Source of the DNA: Bradyrhizobium sp.
GTDB lineage: Bacteria; Pseudomonadota; Alphaproteobacteria; Rhizobiales; Xanthobacteraceae
NCBI RefSeq assembly: GCF_016219575.1
Contig: NZ_JACRMG010000009.1
Span: 558,001 to 622,000 of the forward strand
Direction: 5' to 3'
DNA length: 64,000 bases
The number at the start of each line of letters is the position of its first letter. Position 1 is the first letter of the stretch. The notes beneath the pieces were generated by a model. The model had not been told where the DNA came from, made no database searches, and saw nothing but the letters and a program-made list of their open reading frames with translations. Made by a program: the position numbers and the translations under genes. Of the stretch, positions 1 through 7,740 are shown piece by piece.

Positions 1-1
1 C

Positions 2-568
2 GGCGTGCTGTTCGATGCCGGCTATCAGACCGTGATCCTGAACGACAAGCATGGTGTCGGCGGGCTCGCCGGCGGGCAGCTCGGCTTCAACTACCAGACC
101 GGCATGCTGGTGGTCGGCATCGAAGCCGAAGGCTTCTGGTCGGGCATGAAGGTGACCAGCGACGCCTTCAACGCAAACACCTGGTTTGCAACCGCGACCG
201 TCAGGAACAGATGGGACTTCGACATTGCCGGCAGGTTCGGCGTCGCCTTCGACCGCGCGCTGGTCTACGGCAAGGCGGGCTGGGTGTTTGGCGGGTTCGA
301 CTGGAACTACAACACCGCCTTTGGCTACAGCAATCGCGCCAGCGCCACGCTGGATGGTCTGTTGATCGGCCTCGGCCTCGAATACGCCTTCCTCAACAAC
401 TGGACCGCCAAGTTCGAGTACGACTATCTCGGCTTCGGCGCCAGGAACGTGCACTTCACCGAAGCCTGCACCGGCGGCGGCTGCTTCCTCCTGCCCAACG
501 GCTTCACCCAGAACGTCAGCGCCGACAAGCACATCTTCAAGCTGGGCATCAACTACAAGACCAATTGA
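2..568 (+). CDS. Omp25/Omp31-type outer-membrane beta-barrel protein, 5' end cut by window
   Basis: Reads in frame from the window edge to a TGA at 566-568, so the signal peptide and first strands lie upstream. It is nearly the same as the next gene: both carry the blocks FNYQ, GIEAEGFWSGMK, RFGVAFDRALVYGKAGWVFGGF and end in KHIFKLGINYK plus two residues. Alternating aromatic/hydrophobic strands and the terminal aromatic-rich strand are those of small rhizobial porin-like barrels (Omp25/Omp31, 'outer membrane beta-barrel'). A CxxGGGC segment near the C-terminus may form a loop disulfide. The protein should sit in the outer membrane; the specific role (porin, structural, immune-evasion) cannot be told from sequence. 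Confidence 0.85.
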   Translation, partial: GVLFDAGYQTVILNDKHGVGGLAGGQLGFNYQTGMLVVGIEAEGFWSGMKVTSDAFNANTWFATATVRNRWDFDIAGRFGVAFDRALVYGKAGWVFGGFDWNYNTAFGYSNRASATLDGLLIGLGLEYAFLNNWTAKFEYDYLGFGARNVHFTEACTGGGCFLLPNGFTQNVSADKHIFKLGINYKTN

Positions 569-570
569 GG

Positions 571-588
571 CGATCGGTTTTCCGATCG
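571..588. promoter_or_regulatory. Intercistronic stem-loop between the two barrel genes
   Basis: A perfect 7-bp inverted repeat, CGATCGG-TTTT-CCGATCG, lies between the stop of the first barrel gene and the GGGAG ribosome-binding site of the second. There is no T-run, so it is more likely an mRNA-processing or stabilising hairpin in a two-gene transcript than a terminator. This is inference from position only. Confidence 0.4.
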
Positions 589-599
589 GGGAGACGAAC

Positions 600-1307
600 A
601 TGAATTATTTGAAGTTGATCTGCGCAGCCGTAGCCATTGCGATCAGTGCGATCTGCGGCAGCAGCGCTGCCACCGCAGGCCCCGTGCCTTCGCCGGTCTA
701 CAACTGGACCGGCTTCTATGTCGGCGCACATGCCGGTGGCGGCGTGATGTTTGATGCGGGCTACCAGACGCTTGCCGCAGCCGACCGGCATGCCGTTGGC
801 GGGCTCGGCGGCGGCCAGATCGGCTTCAACTACCAGGCCGGCATGTTCGTGGTCGGCATCGAGGCCGAGGGCTTCTGGTCGGGCATGAAGGTGAACCAGG
901 ACCAGTTCAACGGCAATACGTTGTTCGCGACGGCCTCGATCCGCAACAAATGGGACGTCGACGTCGCCGGCCGGTTCGGCGTCGCCTTCGATCGTGCGCT
1001 GGTCTACGGCAAGGCGGGCTGGGTGTTCGGCGGGTTCGAGTGGAATTACAACAACACATTCGGCTACAGCAACCGCGCCAGCGCCACGCTGGATGGGCTG
1101 CTGATCGGCATCGGTCTCGAGTATGCCTTCTTGGGCAACTGGACTGCCAAATTCGAATATGACTATCTCGGATTCGGCGCCAAGAACGTGCACTTCACCG
1201 AAGCTTGCGCGGGTGGCGGCTGTTTCATCGGGCCTAACGGCTTTACGCAGAACGTCAGCGCCGACAAGCACATCTTTAAGCTGGGCATCAATTACAAGGT
1301 CAACTGA
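600..1307 (+). CDS. Omp25/Omp31-type outer-membrane beta-barrel protein
   Basis: Complete 235-aa protein. Residues 1-27 form a signal peptide (MNYLKLICAAVAIAISAICG, cleavage after the Ala-Thr-Ala region), followed by the usual N-terminal strand motif YNWTGFYVGAHAGGG and eight or so amphipathic strands ending in a barrel-type last strand. A GGGAG Shine-Dalgarno sits nine bases before the ATG. It is a tandem paralogue of the preceding gene, 31 bp apart, with most differences in presumed loops (for example DQFNGN against DAFNAN). Likely an outer-membrane barrel of the Bradyrhizobium Omp25-like family. Function beyond envelope localisation is not deducible. Confidence 0.9.
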   Translation: MNYLKLICAAVAIAISAICGSSAATAGPVPSPVYNWTGFYVGAHAGGGVMFDAGYQTLAAADRHAVGGLGGGQIGFNYQAGMFVVGIEAEGFWSGMKVNQDQFNGNTLFATASIRNKWDVDVAGRFGVAFDRALVYGKAGWVFGGFEWNYNNTFGYSNRASATLDGLLIGIGLEYAFLGNWTAKFEYDYLGFGAKNVHFTEACAGGGCFIGPNGFTQNVSADKHIFKLGINYKVN

Positions 1308-1351
1308 CGCGGCGCGGCGGATTACGCTCTCGCCAGTCAGCCCTGCGGATT

Positions 1352-1528
1352 TCAGGCGGTGACGGCCTGCGCCAGCTTCTCGCGCGCCTTGGCTTCGATC
1401 AGCGCGGCATAGCGGCCGAATTCGCTAGCCATCTCCAGCAGCTTTTCTCGCACGACGGCGTCGGTGACACGGTCCGCCATGCGGCGGGCGCGGTCGGCCT
1501 GAAAGCGATAGTGGTCAACTTCGAGCAT
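1352..1528 (-). CDS. Small helical hypothetical protein, 58 aa
   Basis: The start MLEVDHYRFQADRARRMADR is preferred over a longer frame because AGGAGA sits just upstream of it. The protein is charged, lacks membrane segments or a signal, and should fold as two helices. It resembles in size and pattern (Tyr/Arg/Ala-rich first helix, then REKLLEMASEF...Y) the 58-aa product at 3846-4022, and belongs to the very small helical proteins that are abundant in Bradyrhizobium. No function is known to me. It is convergent with the barrel genes. Confidence 0.6.
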   Translation of the reverse strand: MLEVDHYRFQADRARRMADRVTDAVVREKLLEMASEFGRYAALIEAKAREKLAQAVTA

Positions 1529-1574
1529 TTTCTTTTCTCCTCTCAGCGACTGCGCTGAAAGTCTCCTCAAGGCT

Positions 1575-1658
1575 TCAGGCGGCAATCCGGTGGCGGCGAA
1601 TCTCCAGGAGCCGCATCAGCACGTACGAGCGGTACAGCATGGTGAGAAGCGCCTGCAT
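1575..1658 (-). CDS. Possible 27-aa basic micro-protein
   Basis: An ATG frame encodes MQALLTMLYRSYVLMRLLEI followed by RRHRIAA and TGA. It lies 46 bp upstream of the 58-aa helical gene on the same strand, so the two could be co-transcribed. A hydrophobic/aromatic first half and a basic tail resemble DUF1127-like or membrane-tethered micro-proteins, but the ribosome-binding site is poor. Treat as a candidate only. Confidence 0.3.
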   Translation of the reverse strand: MQALLTMLYRSYVLMRLLEIRRHRIAA

Positions 1659-1979
1659 GATCTAACCCCGTTGTTCGATCACTTGCCCGCAACGCTAGCG
1701 GCCTTGCGTTTCCGGACGTTTTTCTCGCAAGCCCAAAATGGTTTCGTCGCAGGGCGGCCAATGTTTCGTCGCGCGGGCGGGCGACAAAATACCGTTCACG
1801 AAGCCGCGATCCCGGCCGGGCCGCCAGGGGCCCGCGGCCCCGCAAACGCTCGCTTCCACAGGACCAAGGGGCCAGCAGGCCCCGTTGGGCCGCATTCTGA
1901 GCCAAGTTTCCGGTACACTTCCGCCGAATGCCGCAGCGGCTGATTCGGCGGGTAGATTCGGGATATCGCGGGGGGTGAA
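1659..1979. other. Non-coding interval before the coiled-coil gene
   Basis: About 320 bp with no convincing gene. Overlapping frames on both strands are low-complexity (Gly/Pro/Arg-rich, one reading like GPPGARGP) and have no ribosome-binding site. It probably holds the promoters of the divergent small-gene pair and of the gene starting at 1980. Confidence 0.5.
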
Positions 1980-2861
1980 ATGTCATTCTTCAGGCGTGAG
2001 CTGGGCCCGGTCGAGCGCTTCGAGAGTGCATTGCGGGAAAAACAGACGGCGCGGCTGAAGCTTTCGGGCAGATCGCGCGCCGCCGACGCAATCGTTGCCG
2101 ACAAGCGCAAGGCCGCCGAAAAGCTCGCGGTGGCGGGCGCGGCCGACGCCAAGCTGGCACGCGCGGAAAACGAGTTGCGCACTGTCGAGGAACGCGCCAA
2201 GACGCTTCGCGCCGAACTCGCCGAATTCGACGAGCAGCTCGTCGCCACCGAGAAGGCGCTTGCCGAAGCCAAGGCGCAGCGCGAGCGCGACCGCATCGCC
2301 GACGAGATCGAGGCGATGGCTGCGGCCATCGAAAAGGCCGCGCCGGGATTCGACGCCGGCGCCGCCGGCCTGCTGGCCGCTACCGGCAAGGGCACGCCGC
2401 CGATTGCACAGGCGGCACGATTCTCGGCGAGCATCGATGCGGTGCGCCGCGAGGTGTTGTCGGCGGTGGAGTTGATCTGCTGGGAGCTGCGCTCGGCGGC
2501 GGCGTCCACGCGCAGCGGCAATGCCAATGCCGGGCAAGGCGCGCTGACCGAGCCGGAGCAGCCGGCGCTGCCGGATATTGCGCGGCAGTTGATCTACACG
2601 CTGAACCCGCTGCAATGGCGCGAGGGCGCCGAGCTGAGGCGGGTGCCGGCCTTCGCGGCGGTGGCCTTGCCGAAATACCTGCTGACGGTCGCGCTCGGGC
2701 ATCAGCATGCCGACCACATGAATGCGCGGCGCGTGCAGACCCTGATGCACGTCCACGGCAACGCTGCAGCCCAAGCCGAGGTCGGCCCCGACGACCCGCG
2801 CCTGGTCGATCTCGATGCGCTCGCGGCGGAAGCGCAGGCCAGGCAGGCCGACGTCGCCTGA
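1980..2861 (+). CDS. Coiled-coil hypothetical protein, 293 aa
   Basis: ATG preceded by GGGGGTGA. Residues 5-135 are a long Ala/Glu/Lys/Arg-rich coiled coil (heptads across KRKAAEKLAVAGAADAKLAR and AELAEFDEQLVATEKALAEA). The C-terminal half is mixed, with WELRSAAAS and HQHADHMNARR segments. No signal peptide, membrane helix or catalytic motif is visible. A small gene follows 57 bp later, so they may be an operon. I do not recognise the family; a structural or filament-associated cytoplasmic role would be consistent but is not shown. Confidence 0.7.
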   Translation: MSFFRRELGPVERFESALREKQTARLKLSGRSRAADAIVADKRKAAEKLAVAGAADAKLARAENELRTVEERAKTLRAELAEFDEQLVATEKALAEAKAQRERDRIADEIEAMAAAIEKAAPGFDAGAAGLLAATGKGTPPIAQAARFSASIDAVRREVLSAVELICWELRSAAASTRSGNANAGQGALTEPEQPALPDIARQLIYTLNPLQWREGAELRRVPAFAAVALPKYLLTVALGHQHADHMNARRVQTLMHVHGNAAAQAEVGPDDPRLVDLDALAAEAQARQADVA

Positions 2862-2918
2862 ATGGAACCGGATCGCGCTTCGGCGGTTGTCCCTGACAGT
2901 GAACAGGGAGGACCGGCC

Positions 2919-3104
2919 ATGATGTCGGAGATCCAGATCTACACTGTCGCCCGCCAGATGTTCGAACGCCACGGCCAGGTCGCGATCGCCGAGGCCGCGC
3001 AGCAGGCCTTGGCCTGCGAGCGCAAGGGCGAGGGCGAGGAGGCGCGCGAGTGGCGCCACATCGAAGCCGCCATGAAGATGATGCGCGGACCCGGGCAGGG
3101 CTGA
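2919..3104 (+). CDS. Small hypothetical protein, 61 aa
   Basis: Start placed at the ATG pair preceded by GGGAGGA; a longer frame from 2862 has no ribosome-binding site. The product MMSEIQIYTVARQMFERHGQ continues with AIAEAAQQALACERKGEGEE and ends in an Ala/Met-rich tail. It looks like a short helical hairpin that pairs with something, in the style of rhizobial small proteins with a xxFExHGxxAxxEAAxxAxxCE pattern. Probably co-transcribed with the upstream coiled-coil gene. Function unknown. Confidence 0.65.
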   Translation: MMSEIQIYTVARQMFERHGQVAIAEAAQQALACERKGEGEEAREWRHIEAAMKMMRGPGQG

Positions 3105-3247
3105 CGGGCACGCCGCCGGCCGCGGCTTGGCCAAGCCATAGCCCATCTTTCGCCATCCGGCTTCGCTCTAACGGGCTTCGCCGGACACGGCCCGGCTTCG
3201 CCTGAGGGGAGCGGCGCGACATTCCCGTTGCCCGCTGGAAGGGTTCG

Positions 3248-3628
3248 ATGCCGCCAATACGATATCTGCGCCATCTGCTTGCGCCCGTCGCCATCGCCGT
3301 CCTGATCTGCACCGCGGCGGGGGCGCAGGAAAATCTCGACGCGGGCAAGCCGGCGAAAAAACTGTTCGCCGAGACCTGTGCCGCCTGCCATCGCAGTCCG
3401 CGGGGGCTGGCGAAGGGGCGCTTCAGCTTCACGCTCTATCTCTATTTGCAGAAGCATTATGCGAGCAATTCGTCGTCGGCCTGGGCGCTGACCTCGTATC
3501 TGGAGGCGGTCGATGCCGACAAGCGTGGCGTGAAGCGCGCTGCGGCTGCGCCTGCGGCCGCGCCGAAATCGTCGACCTGGTCGGCGGGTTCCTCGCTGCG
3601 GCCGCCCGCGCCGATCCCGAACCGCTAG
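3248..3628 (+). CDS. Small c-type cytochrome-like periplasmic protein
   Basis: A signal peptide (residues 1-26, ending AAGAQ) is followed by FAETCAACHRSP, in which C44, C47 and H48 form a CxxCH haem-attachment motif. The 126-aa protein then has FSFTLYLYLQKHYASNSSSAWALTSYL, similar to the helix after the haem in class I cytochromes, and an Ala/Pro-rich tail. There is no obvious distal Met ligand, so the haem may be five-coordinate or use another residue. A GGAAGGG ribosome-binding site precedes the ATG. Likely a periplasmic electron carrier or sensor; partner unknown, with no oxidase genes nearby. The stop codon lies in a dispersed repeat. Confidence 0.7.
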   Translation: MPPIRYLRHLLAPVAIAVLICTAAGAQENLDAGKPAKKLFAETCAACHRSPRGLAKGRFSFTLYLYLQKHYASNSSSAWALTSYLEAVDADKRGVKRAAAAPAAAPKSSTWSAGSSLRPPAPIPNR

Positions 3629-3731
3629 AGCGTTTTCAAGCGAAGTGGGCACCGGTTCGCGTGAAGAAAATGCGTCAAATCAAGAATCTAGAGCTTCGGT
3701 TCTGATTTAGTCAGAACCGAAAATGCTCTAG
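3626..3731. repeat. Dispersed palindromic repeat, family A (TAGAGCGTTTTC type)
   Basis: Begins with TAGAGCGTTTTCAAGCGAAG, contains ACCGGTTCGCGTGAAGAAAA and ends in GCTCTAG. Inside is a perfect 11-bp stem TTCGGTTCTGA (3695-3705) and TCAGAACCGAA (3711-3721). An inverted copy lies at 41791-41878. This family is common between Bradyrhizobium genes. The first three bases are the stop codon of the cytochrome gene, so the repeat may also serve as its transcript end. Confidence 0.8.
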
Positions 3732-3845
3732 CCACGCCTTTCTCATCTGCGTGCTGCCAAATTTCCTCAGGCCGGCCATCTTTTGGACGCTTGGGCACGC
3801 ACGATCGGCGGTTGTGCGCGGTGTGTTGTTGCGTGGAGTGCGACC

Positions 3846-4022
3846 ATGGAAGAGTTCGAGGAAAAGCTGGAAAAGTACATGGCGCGGGCCGCCAAATGCG
3901 AGGAGCAGGCGCGCGAGGCGACCGACAAGACCCGCCAGGATTTTTACGAGGTGCTGGGGCGCTACTTCCGCCACCTCGCCGACGACTTCAAGCAGATCAT
4001 CGAGAAGCGCAAGACGGCCTAG
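3846..4022 (+). CDS. Small helical hypothetical protein, 58 aa
   Basis: The start MEEFEEKLEKYMARAAKCEE is chosen because GTGGAG lies a short distance upstream and the preceding in-frame residues look non-coding. The protein is acidic/basic amphipathic helix throughout (REATDKTRQDFYEVLGRYFR), with no signal or membrane segment. It resembles the 58-aa product at 1352-1528 in length and helical pattern. Its stop overlaps by four bases the end of the convergent membrane-protein gene. Function unknown. Confidence 0.65.
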   Translation: MEEFEEKLEKYMARAAKCEEQAREATDKTRQDFYEVLGRYFRHLADDFKQIIEKRKTA

Positions 4023-4627
4023 TCCCCCCAGGACTTGCGAGCCGGCCTGCGCATGAGCTCGAATGCGCCGAGCGCCAGCAGCAGCACGAGCAGCGCCAGC
4101 ATCACGCGAACGGGCGTGACGATCGGCTCGGTGCGGCTTGCGTCGGCGGCGAGATCGGCAGGCCCCGCCCTGTCGGCGGCCGCCGGCATGCGCTGGGTGA
4201 TCTCGACCCAGCGCTCGCGCCAGTCGATGCGAGGCGCGGGCGATGCCGTGACGGCGTCGACGCCGGCCTGCGCGCGTGCGGGAGCCGTCACGCCCTCGAG
4301 ATCCGCTGGGCTCGCCTTCGACATTGCATCTCGCCATCGGCTGTCGCTTGCCCAGCGGGACGGCTTCTTCTCCTCCGCCGCCTCACGCTCGGCCGGAGCG
4401 TCACGCGAGACTGGCTTGGCTTCCCGCGTCTTGTTGCGCTGGGCGAGACGCGCCCGGCTCGGCGGCGTCGCGTCCCAGCAGCGGTTGGGGCCGTGCCACC
4501 ACAGATGCTCCTTTGGAAACTTCGCGCGTGCCTCGCTCTGCGTCATGCAGGACGGCGAAGCCTGAGACGGTGAAAATGCCGGCGATGACGCCAGCGCAAT
4601 TACAACAACAATCATCGCGACACGCAT
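4019..4627 (-). CDS. Exported/membrane-anchored hypothetical protein, about 202 aa
   Basis: Start at MRVAMIVVVIALASSPAFSP is favoured because GGAG lies seven bases upstream and it opens directly with a signal peptide; an alternative ATG lies at 4681. After the signal comes a short conserved-looking segment with SCMTQSEARAKFPKEHLWWH and NRCWD, whose two Cys may pair. A long charged linker follows, and then one transmembrane helix (MLALLVLLLALGAFELM) near the C-terminus with a short basic tail. The layout fits an inner-membrane protein with a periplasmic domain, a type common in Bradyrhizobium and annotated only as hypothetical. I cannot assign a function. Confidence 0.65.
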   Translation of the reverse strand: MRVAMIVVVIALASSPAFSPSQASPSCMTQSEARAKFPKEHLWWHGPNRCWDATPPSRARLAQRNKTREAKPVSRDAPAEREAAEEKKPSRWASDSRWRDAMSKASPADLEGVTAPARAQAGVDAVTASPAPRIDWRERWVEITQRMPAAADRAGPADLAADASRTEPIVTPVRVMLALLVLLLALGAFELMRRPARKSWGD

Positions 4628-5216
4628 AGGGCCGCTCCGCTCGAAAAAGGCCGCCGCCGAATTGTCCGCGCTGTGATTCATCGCCTAAACCCTAGACGTT
4701 TAAGCAATGCAAATTGTGGCGTGTTTTAGCGGACAGTGCAGTTAACCCATGCTTTGCGATGTCGCATCTTGGCACGGTTCCGGATTCACGGATGTGGCAG
4801 GCGTGTGGCGAAGACGGAGTACGCCGTCCTTGCGAGGAGCCAACGGGTCGCGCGAACGCGCGCCGGTGACAGGCTCCGCGACGAAGTAATCGATGTCTCC
4901 ACTCGCGGCGCGATAGATTGTCTTACGTCGCTCGCAATGACGGGGGAGGACGAGACAGCGTGAATCAGAATTCCTGTAAAGCGAAATGCCTTCGGATCTG
5001 GGGACAGATTATGTAAACCAGAAGCGGTGATTTGCCCGTCGGCAACGGTTCGCGGCAGTCGCGCCCCTGAAGCCCGCAACAAGCGGCGGCTGCGAATGCG
5101 TTGCAAATGCGTTCTCATCTGTTCCGATTTGCCGATTTTTGATAGGCGAACGCAACGGAACGTTCATGGAGTTGCACTATTCCGCATGCGGGGCTGTTTT
5201 AATTTTGGGGGCAACG
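4628..5216. other. Intergenic region between divergent membrane-protein and MCP genes
   Basis: Nearly 590 bp without a supported gene. A dispersed repeat occupies 4811-4952 and the last 260 bp are comparatively AT-rich, likely the promoter of the chemoreceptor gene. No further structure was recognised. Confidence 0.5.
4811..4952. repeat. Dispersed repeat, family B (CTTGCGAGGAGC...CGCAATGACGGGG)
   Basis: The stretch starts near CCGTCCTTGCGAGGAGCCAA and closes with CGTCGCTCGCAATGACGGGG. The ends are imperfect inverted complements, the layout of the well-known rhizobial intergenic repeat around GCAATGACG. It is decayed in the middle. A 75-codon frame through it is not taken as a gene. Confidence 0.6.
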
Positions 5217-6905
5217 ATGCCTGTTCACCTGACCATTTCGCGCGCCATCGTCATTTTCGGAATTGCAGCCCTCGTCGGACTTGCCGCGATCATCGGCACC
5301 AGCAATTTCGCGCTTCAGCAGCTCAAGATCGGCGGGCCGCTTTACGACCGGATCAAGCTCGGCAACGATCTGGTCGCGGACATCCTGCCGCCCCCGGAAT
5401 ACGTGATCGAGGCCTATCTCGAGGCGACGCTCGCCGTGCGCGATCCTGCTTCGCTCGCCGAGCGCCGCGACCGACTGACCCAGCTCAGGAAGGATTACGA
5501 CGAGCGATGGGAGTTCTGGAAAAAGTCCGATCTCGATGCCGCGCTGAAGTCCATGCTGGTCGAGAAATCGGACGCCGAGGTCCGCAAGTTCTGGAAGGCG
5601 GTCGAGGAGGGGCTGTTGCCGGCGCTTGCTGCGGGCAAGGCCGATGCCGCAGCGAAGGCCTATGATGCGGCGACCGGCGCCTACAAGGCGCATCGCGCCG
5701 TGATCGACGACATCGTCAAGAAGACCACCGATGCCAACACTGCTACCGAGGCTGGCGCGACCGCGACGGTCGGAACGCTTTCCATGGCGGTGTGGGGCGT
5801 GTCGGCGCTGGTCGTGATCGTGATCTGCGCCGGCCTGCTCGGCGTGGCCTTCGGCGTGGTTCGCCCGATCGGCGCCATGACGTTGGCGATGCAGCGGCTC
5901 GCCGGCGGCGATCTGGCTGCCGCCATTCCGTCAGCGTCGCGCAAGGACGAGATCGGCGCGATGGCCAAGGCGGTGCAGGTATTCAAGGATCATGCCGAGC
6001 GCGTCACGGCGATGGAGGCCGACCAGGCGGCGCAGCGCGCCCGCGCCGAGCAGGAGCGCAAGGCGGCGTTCGCCCGCATGGCCGACGAATTCGAGGCCAC
6101 CGTGGGCAGCGTGGTGGGCGCCGTATCCGCCGTTTCCGACGACATCGAGGCGGCCGCCGGCACGCTCGGCGAATCCGCCAGAACCACCCGCACGCTGTCG
6201 GAAAGCGTTGCTTCCGCCTCCGAGCATTCGTCGAGGAGCGTCGGCTCGGCGGCGGCGGCGTCCGAGGAGATGGCGGCTTCCGTCAACGAGATCGGCCGGC
6301 AGGTCGAGGAGGCCAACCGCATTGCGAATGCCGCAGTCGGCCAGGCGCAGCGCACCAACGAGCTGGTGACGGCGCTGTCGGGCGCTGCCGGGCGCATCGG
6401 CGAGGTCGTCAAGATGATCACGGCGGTTGCCGAGCAGACCAACCTGCTGGCGCTCAATGCCACCATCGAGGCGGCACGCGCGGGCGATGCGGGCCGCGGC
6501 TTTGCGGTGGTGGCCTCGGAGGTCAAGGCGTTGTCGGCGCAGACCGCGAAGGCCACCGACGAGATCGGCAGCCAGATCACGCAGATGCAGGCTGCGACCG
6601 CCGACTCCGTCGCCGCGATCAAGGAGATCGGCGAGACGATCGTGCGCATCTCGGAAATCTCCGCGACCATTGCCGCCGCCGTCGAGGAGCAGGGCGCGGC
6701 GACCCAGGAGATCGCGCGCAGCGTGCAGCAGGCCGCCAGCGGCAGCGACGAAGTGCGCGAAAGTATGCAGCAGGTCAACCGCGGCGCCGTCGAAACCGGC
6801 AGCGCCGCCGACAAGGTGCGCAGCGCGTCGGACGCGTTGAGCAGCGAGACCGGACGGCTGACCGGAGAGATCCAGCGCTTCGTGGCAACCATCCGCGCGG
6901 CGTGA
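5217..6905 (+). CDS. Methyl-accepting chemotaxis protein
   Basis: 562-aa chemoreceptor. Start [15 protein letters not shown] chosen for its GGGGG ribosome-binding site and because it opens with the first membrane helix. Order: TM1 (about 8-28), helical periplasmic sensor (30-180) with REKLDxxW-like repeats typical of four-helix bundles, TM2 (about 190-212), HAMP (213-265), coiled signalling domain with the hairpin tip [20 protein letters not shown] starting near residue 404. The absence of a C-terminal NWETF-type pentapeptide suggests no direct CheR tether. It should feed a CheA/CheW complex encoded elsewhere. The ligand is not predictable. A 58-aa zinc-ribbon gene follows 36 bp later. Confidence 0.95.
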   Translation: MPVHLTISRAIVIFGIAALVGLAAIIGTSNFALQQLKIGGPLYDRIKLGNDLVADILPPPEYVIEAYLEATLAVRDPASLAERRDRLTQLRKDYDERWEFWKKSDLDAALKSMLVEKSDAEVRKFWKAVEEGLLPALAAGKADAAAKAYDAATGAYKAHRAVIDDIVKKTTDANTATEAGATATVGTLSMAVWGVSALVVIVICAGLLGVAFGVVRPIGAMTLAMQRLAGGDLAAAIPSASRKDEIGAMAKAVQVFKDHAERVTAMEADQAAQRARAEQERKAAFARMADEFEATVGSVVGAVSAVSDDIEAAAGTLGESARTTRTLSESVASASEHSSRSVGSAAAASEEMAASVNEIGRQVEEANRIANAAVGQAQRTNELVTALSGAAGRIGEVVKMITAVAEQTNLLALNATIEAARAGDAGRGFAVVASEVKALSAQTAKATDEIGSQITQMQAATADSVAAIKEIGETIVRISEISATIAAAVEEQGAATQEIARSVQQAASGSDEVRESMQQVNRGAVETGSAADKVRSASDALSSETGRLTGEIQRFVATIRAA

Positions 6906-6941
6906 GGCCGCTCACAGCGATGCAGACAGAGGAGCGCCGGA

Positions 6942-7118
6942 ATGGATCGTGAGATTGAGTTCCGGTGTCCGTACCAGGGCGTCGACGTGCGGCAGGTGCT
7001 GCGGGCCGCGCGCCCGGACGAACCTGAAGACGGCTATCAGGCCGTGCCCTGTCCGGCCTGCACGCGGCTGCATTTCGTTCACCGCAAGACCGGCCGGCTG
7101 CTCGGGCAGAGACTGTAG
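6942..7118 (+). CDS. Zinc-ribbon-like small protein, 58 aa
   Basis: Preceded by AGAGGAG at a good distance from the ATG. The product MDREIEFRCPYQGVDVRQVL goes on to VPCPACTRLHFV and ends with a basic tail. C9 with C37 and C40 (CP and CPAC knuckles) suggests a rubredoxin/zinc-ribbon-type site, although a fourth Cys ligand is missing, so His44 may complete it. It lies 36 bp downstream of the chemoreceptor gene and probably shares its mRNA. Function unknown; small zinc ribbons often bind nucleic acids or partner proteins. Confidence 0.65.
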   Translation: MDREIEFRCPYQGVDVRQVLRAARPDEPEDGYQAVPCPACTRLHFVHRKTGRLLGQRL

Positions 7119-7305
7119 CCGTTGCAAGCACCGGAGCGGCTCGTCACATGCGCGTCACTCTCGGAGATCGCGGCACGGCATGCGCGCCATGCAAAATTGA
7201 TGCACGATGCGCACTATTTGATCTCGCATTGCAGCGAGCCAATACTTATTTCTAGAGAAGGAAGGAGATTCGACCCAAGGACAACACTCCACAAAGGAGA
7301 TATCC

Positions 7306-7515
7306 ATGGCGAATGTTCTTACCTCAACTGGGGCCTGGCTTTCTGCCCCGACCAAAAAGACCCCGTTTTTCGCACGATTGTTTCGTGCCCACCTCGAAGC
7401 CCGTCAGCGGCACGCCGACCGCGTGGTCGCGCATTATCTGGCAGTCCACGGCAACAAGTTCACCGACGATGCCGAGCGCGAGATCGAGCGCCTGCTGTTC
7501 AGAGCGGGGCGATGA
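7306..7515 (+). CDS. Small hypothetical protein, 69 aa
   Basis: Strong ribosome-binding site AAAGGAGATATCC directly before the ATG. The protein has a Ser/Thr-rich start, then a basic helix FFARLFRAHLEARQRHADRV and an acidic end with FTDDAEREIERLLF. Its pattern (aromatic-basic helix followed by HYLAVHGNKFTDDxEREI) occurs in small Bradyrhizobium proteins of unknown role. It overlaps the next gene by four bases (ATGA), implying coupled translation. Confidence 0.7.
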   Translation: MANVLTSTGAWLSAPTKKTPFFARLFRAHLEARQRHADRVVAHYLAVHGNKFTDDAEREIERLLFRAGR

Positions 7516-7625
7516 CGATGATCCTCATTCTCATGCAACTGGCAAAGCTCGCGCGCTTCGCGGGCGAAGTCTGGCGCGACGCCCAACGCCTGCGCCGCGC
7601 AACTAGCGGCCCGGCCGAGGAGTAG
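7512..7625 (+). CDS. 37-aa hydrophobic/basic micro-protein
   Basis: Its ATG overlaps the TGA of the 69-aa gene (ATGA), with AGCGGGG just upstream. MTMILILMQLAKLARFAGEV is a short hydrophobic helix followed by a basic segment (WRDAQRLRRATSG). The layout suggests a peripheral or single-span membrane peptide partnering the upstream product. It is real by context (tight overlap, shared strand), but no family is recognised. Confidence 0.5.
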   Translation: MTMILILMQLAKLARFAGEVWRDAQRLRRATSGPAEE

Positions 7626-7647
7626 GGCGGTTCGCCGCCGAACAAGC

Positions 7648-7723
7648 CGTAGGGCGGATTAGCGCATCGCGCGTAATCCGCCCTTGCGGACGGCGGATTA
7701 CGCTTTCGCTAATCCGCCCTACG
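7648..7723. repeat. Long inverted repeat, family C (GTAGGGCGGATTAGCG)
   Basis: Perfect 17-bp outer arms: CGTAGGGCGGATTAGCG (7648-7664) and its complement at 7707-7723, with further inner copies of GTAATCCGCC/GGCGGATTAC. Other copies are at 9008-9091 and 14451-14539. It separates two convergent genes and may work as a bidirectional transcript end. Confidence 0.85.
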
Positions 7724-7740
7724 GGGACGACAAGAGGGGA

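Noticed and set aside
1590..1943. Collagen-like plus-strand ORF (GPPGARGP)
   Set aside because: Short, no ribosome-binding site, Gly-Pro content explained by GC-rich intergenic DNA.
4736..4963. 75-codon frame starting MQLTHALRCRILARF
   Set aside because: Runs through a dispersed CTTGCGAGGAGC/GCAATGACG repeat and has no ribosome-binding site.
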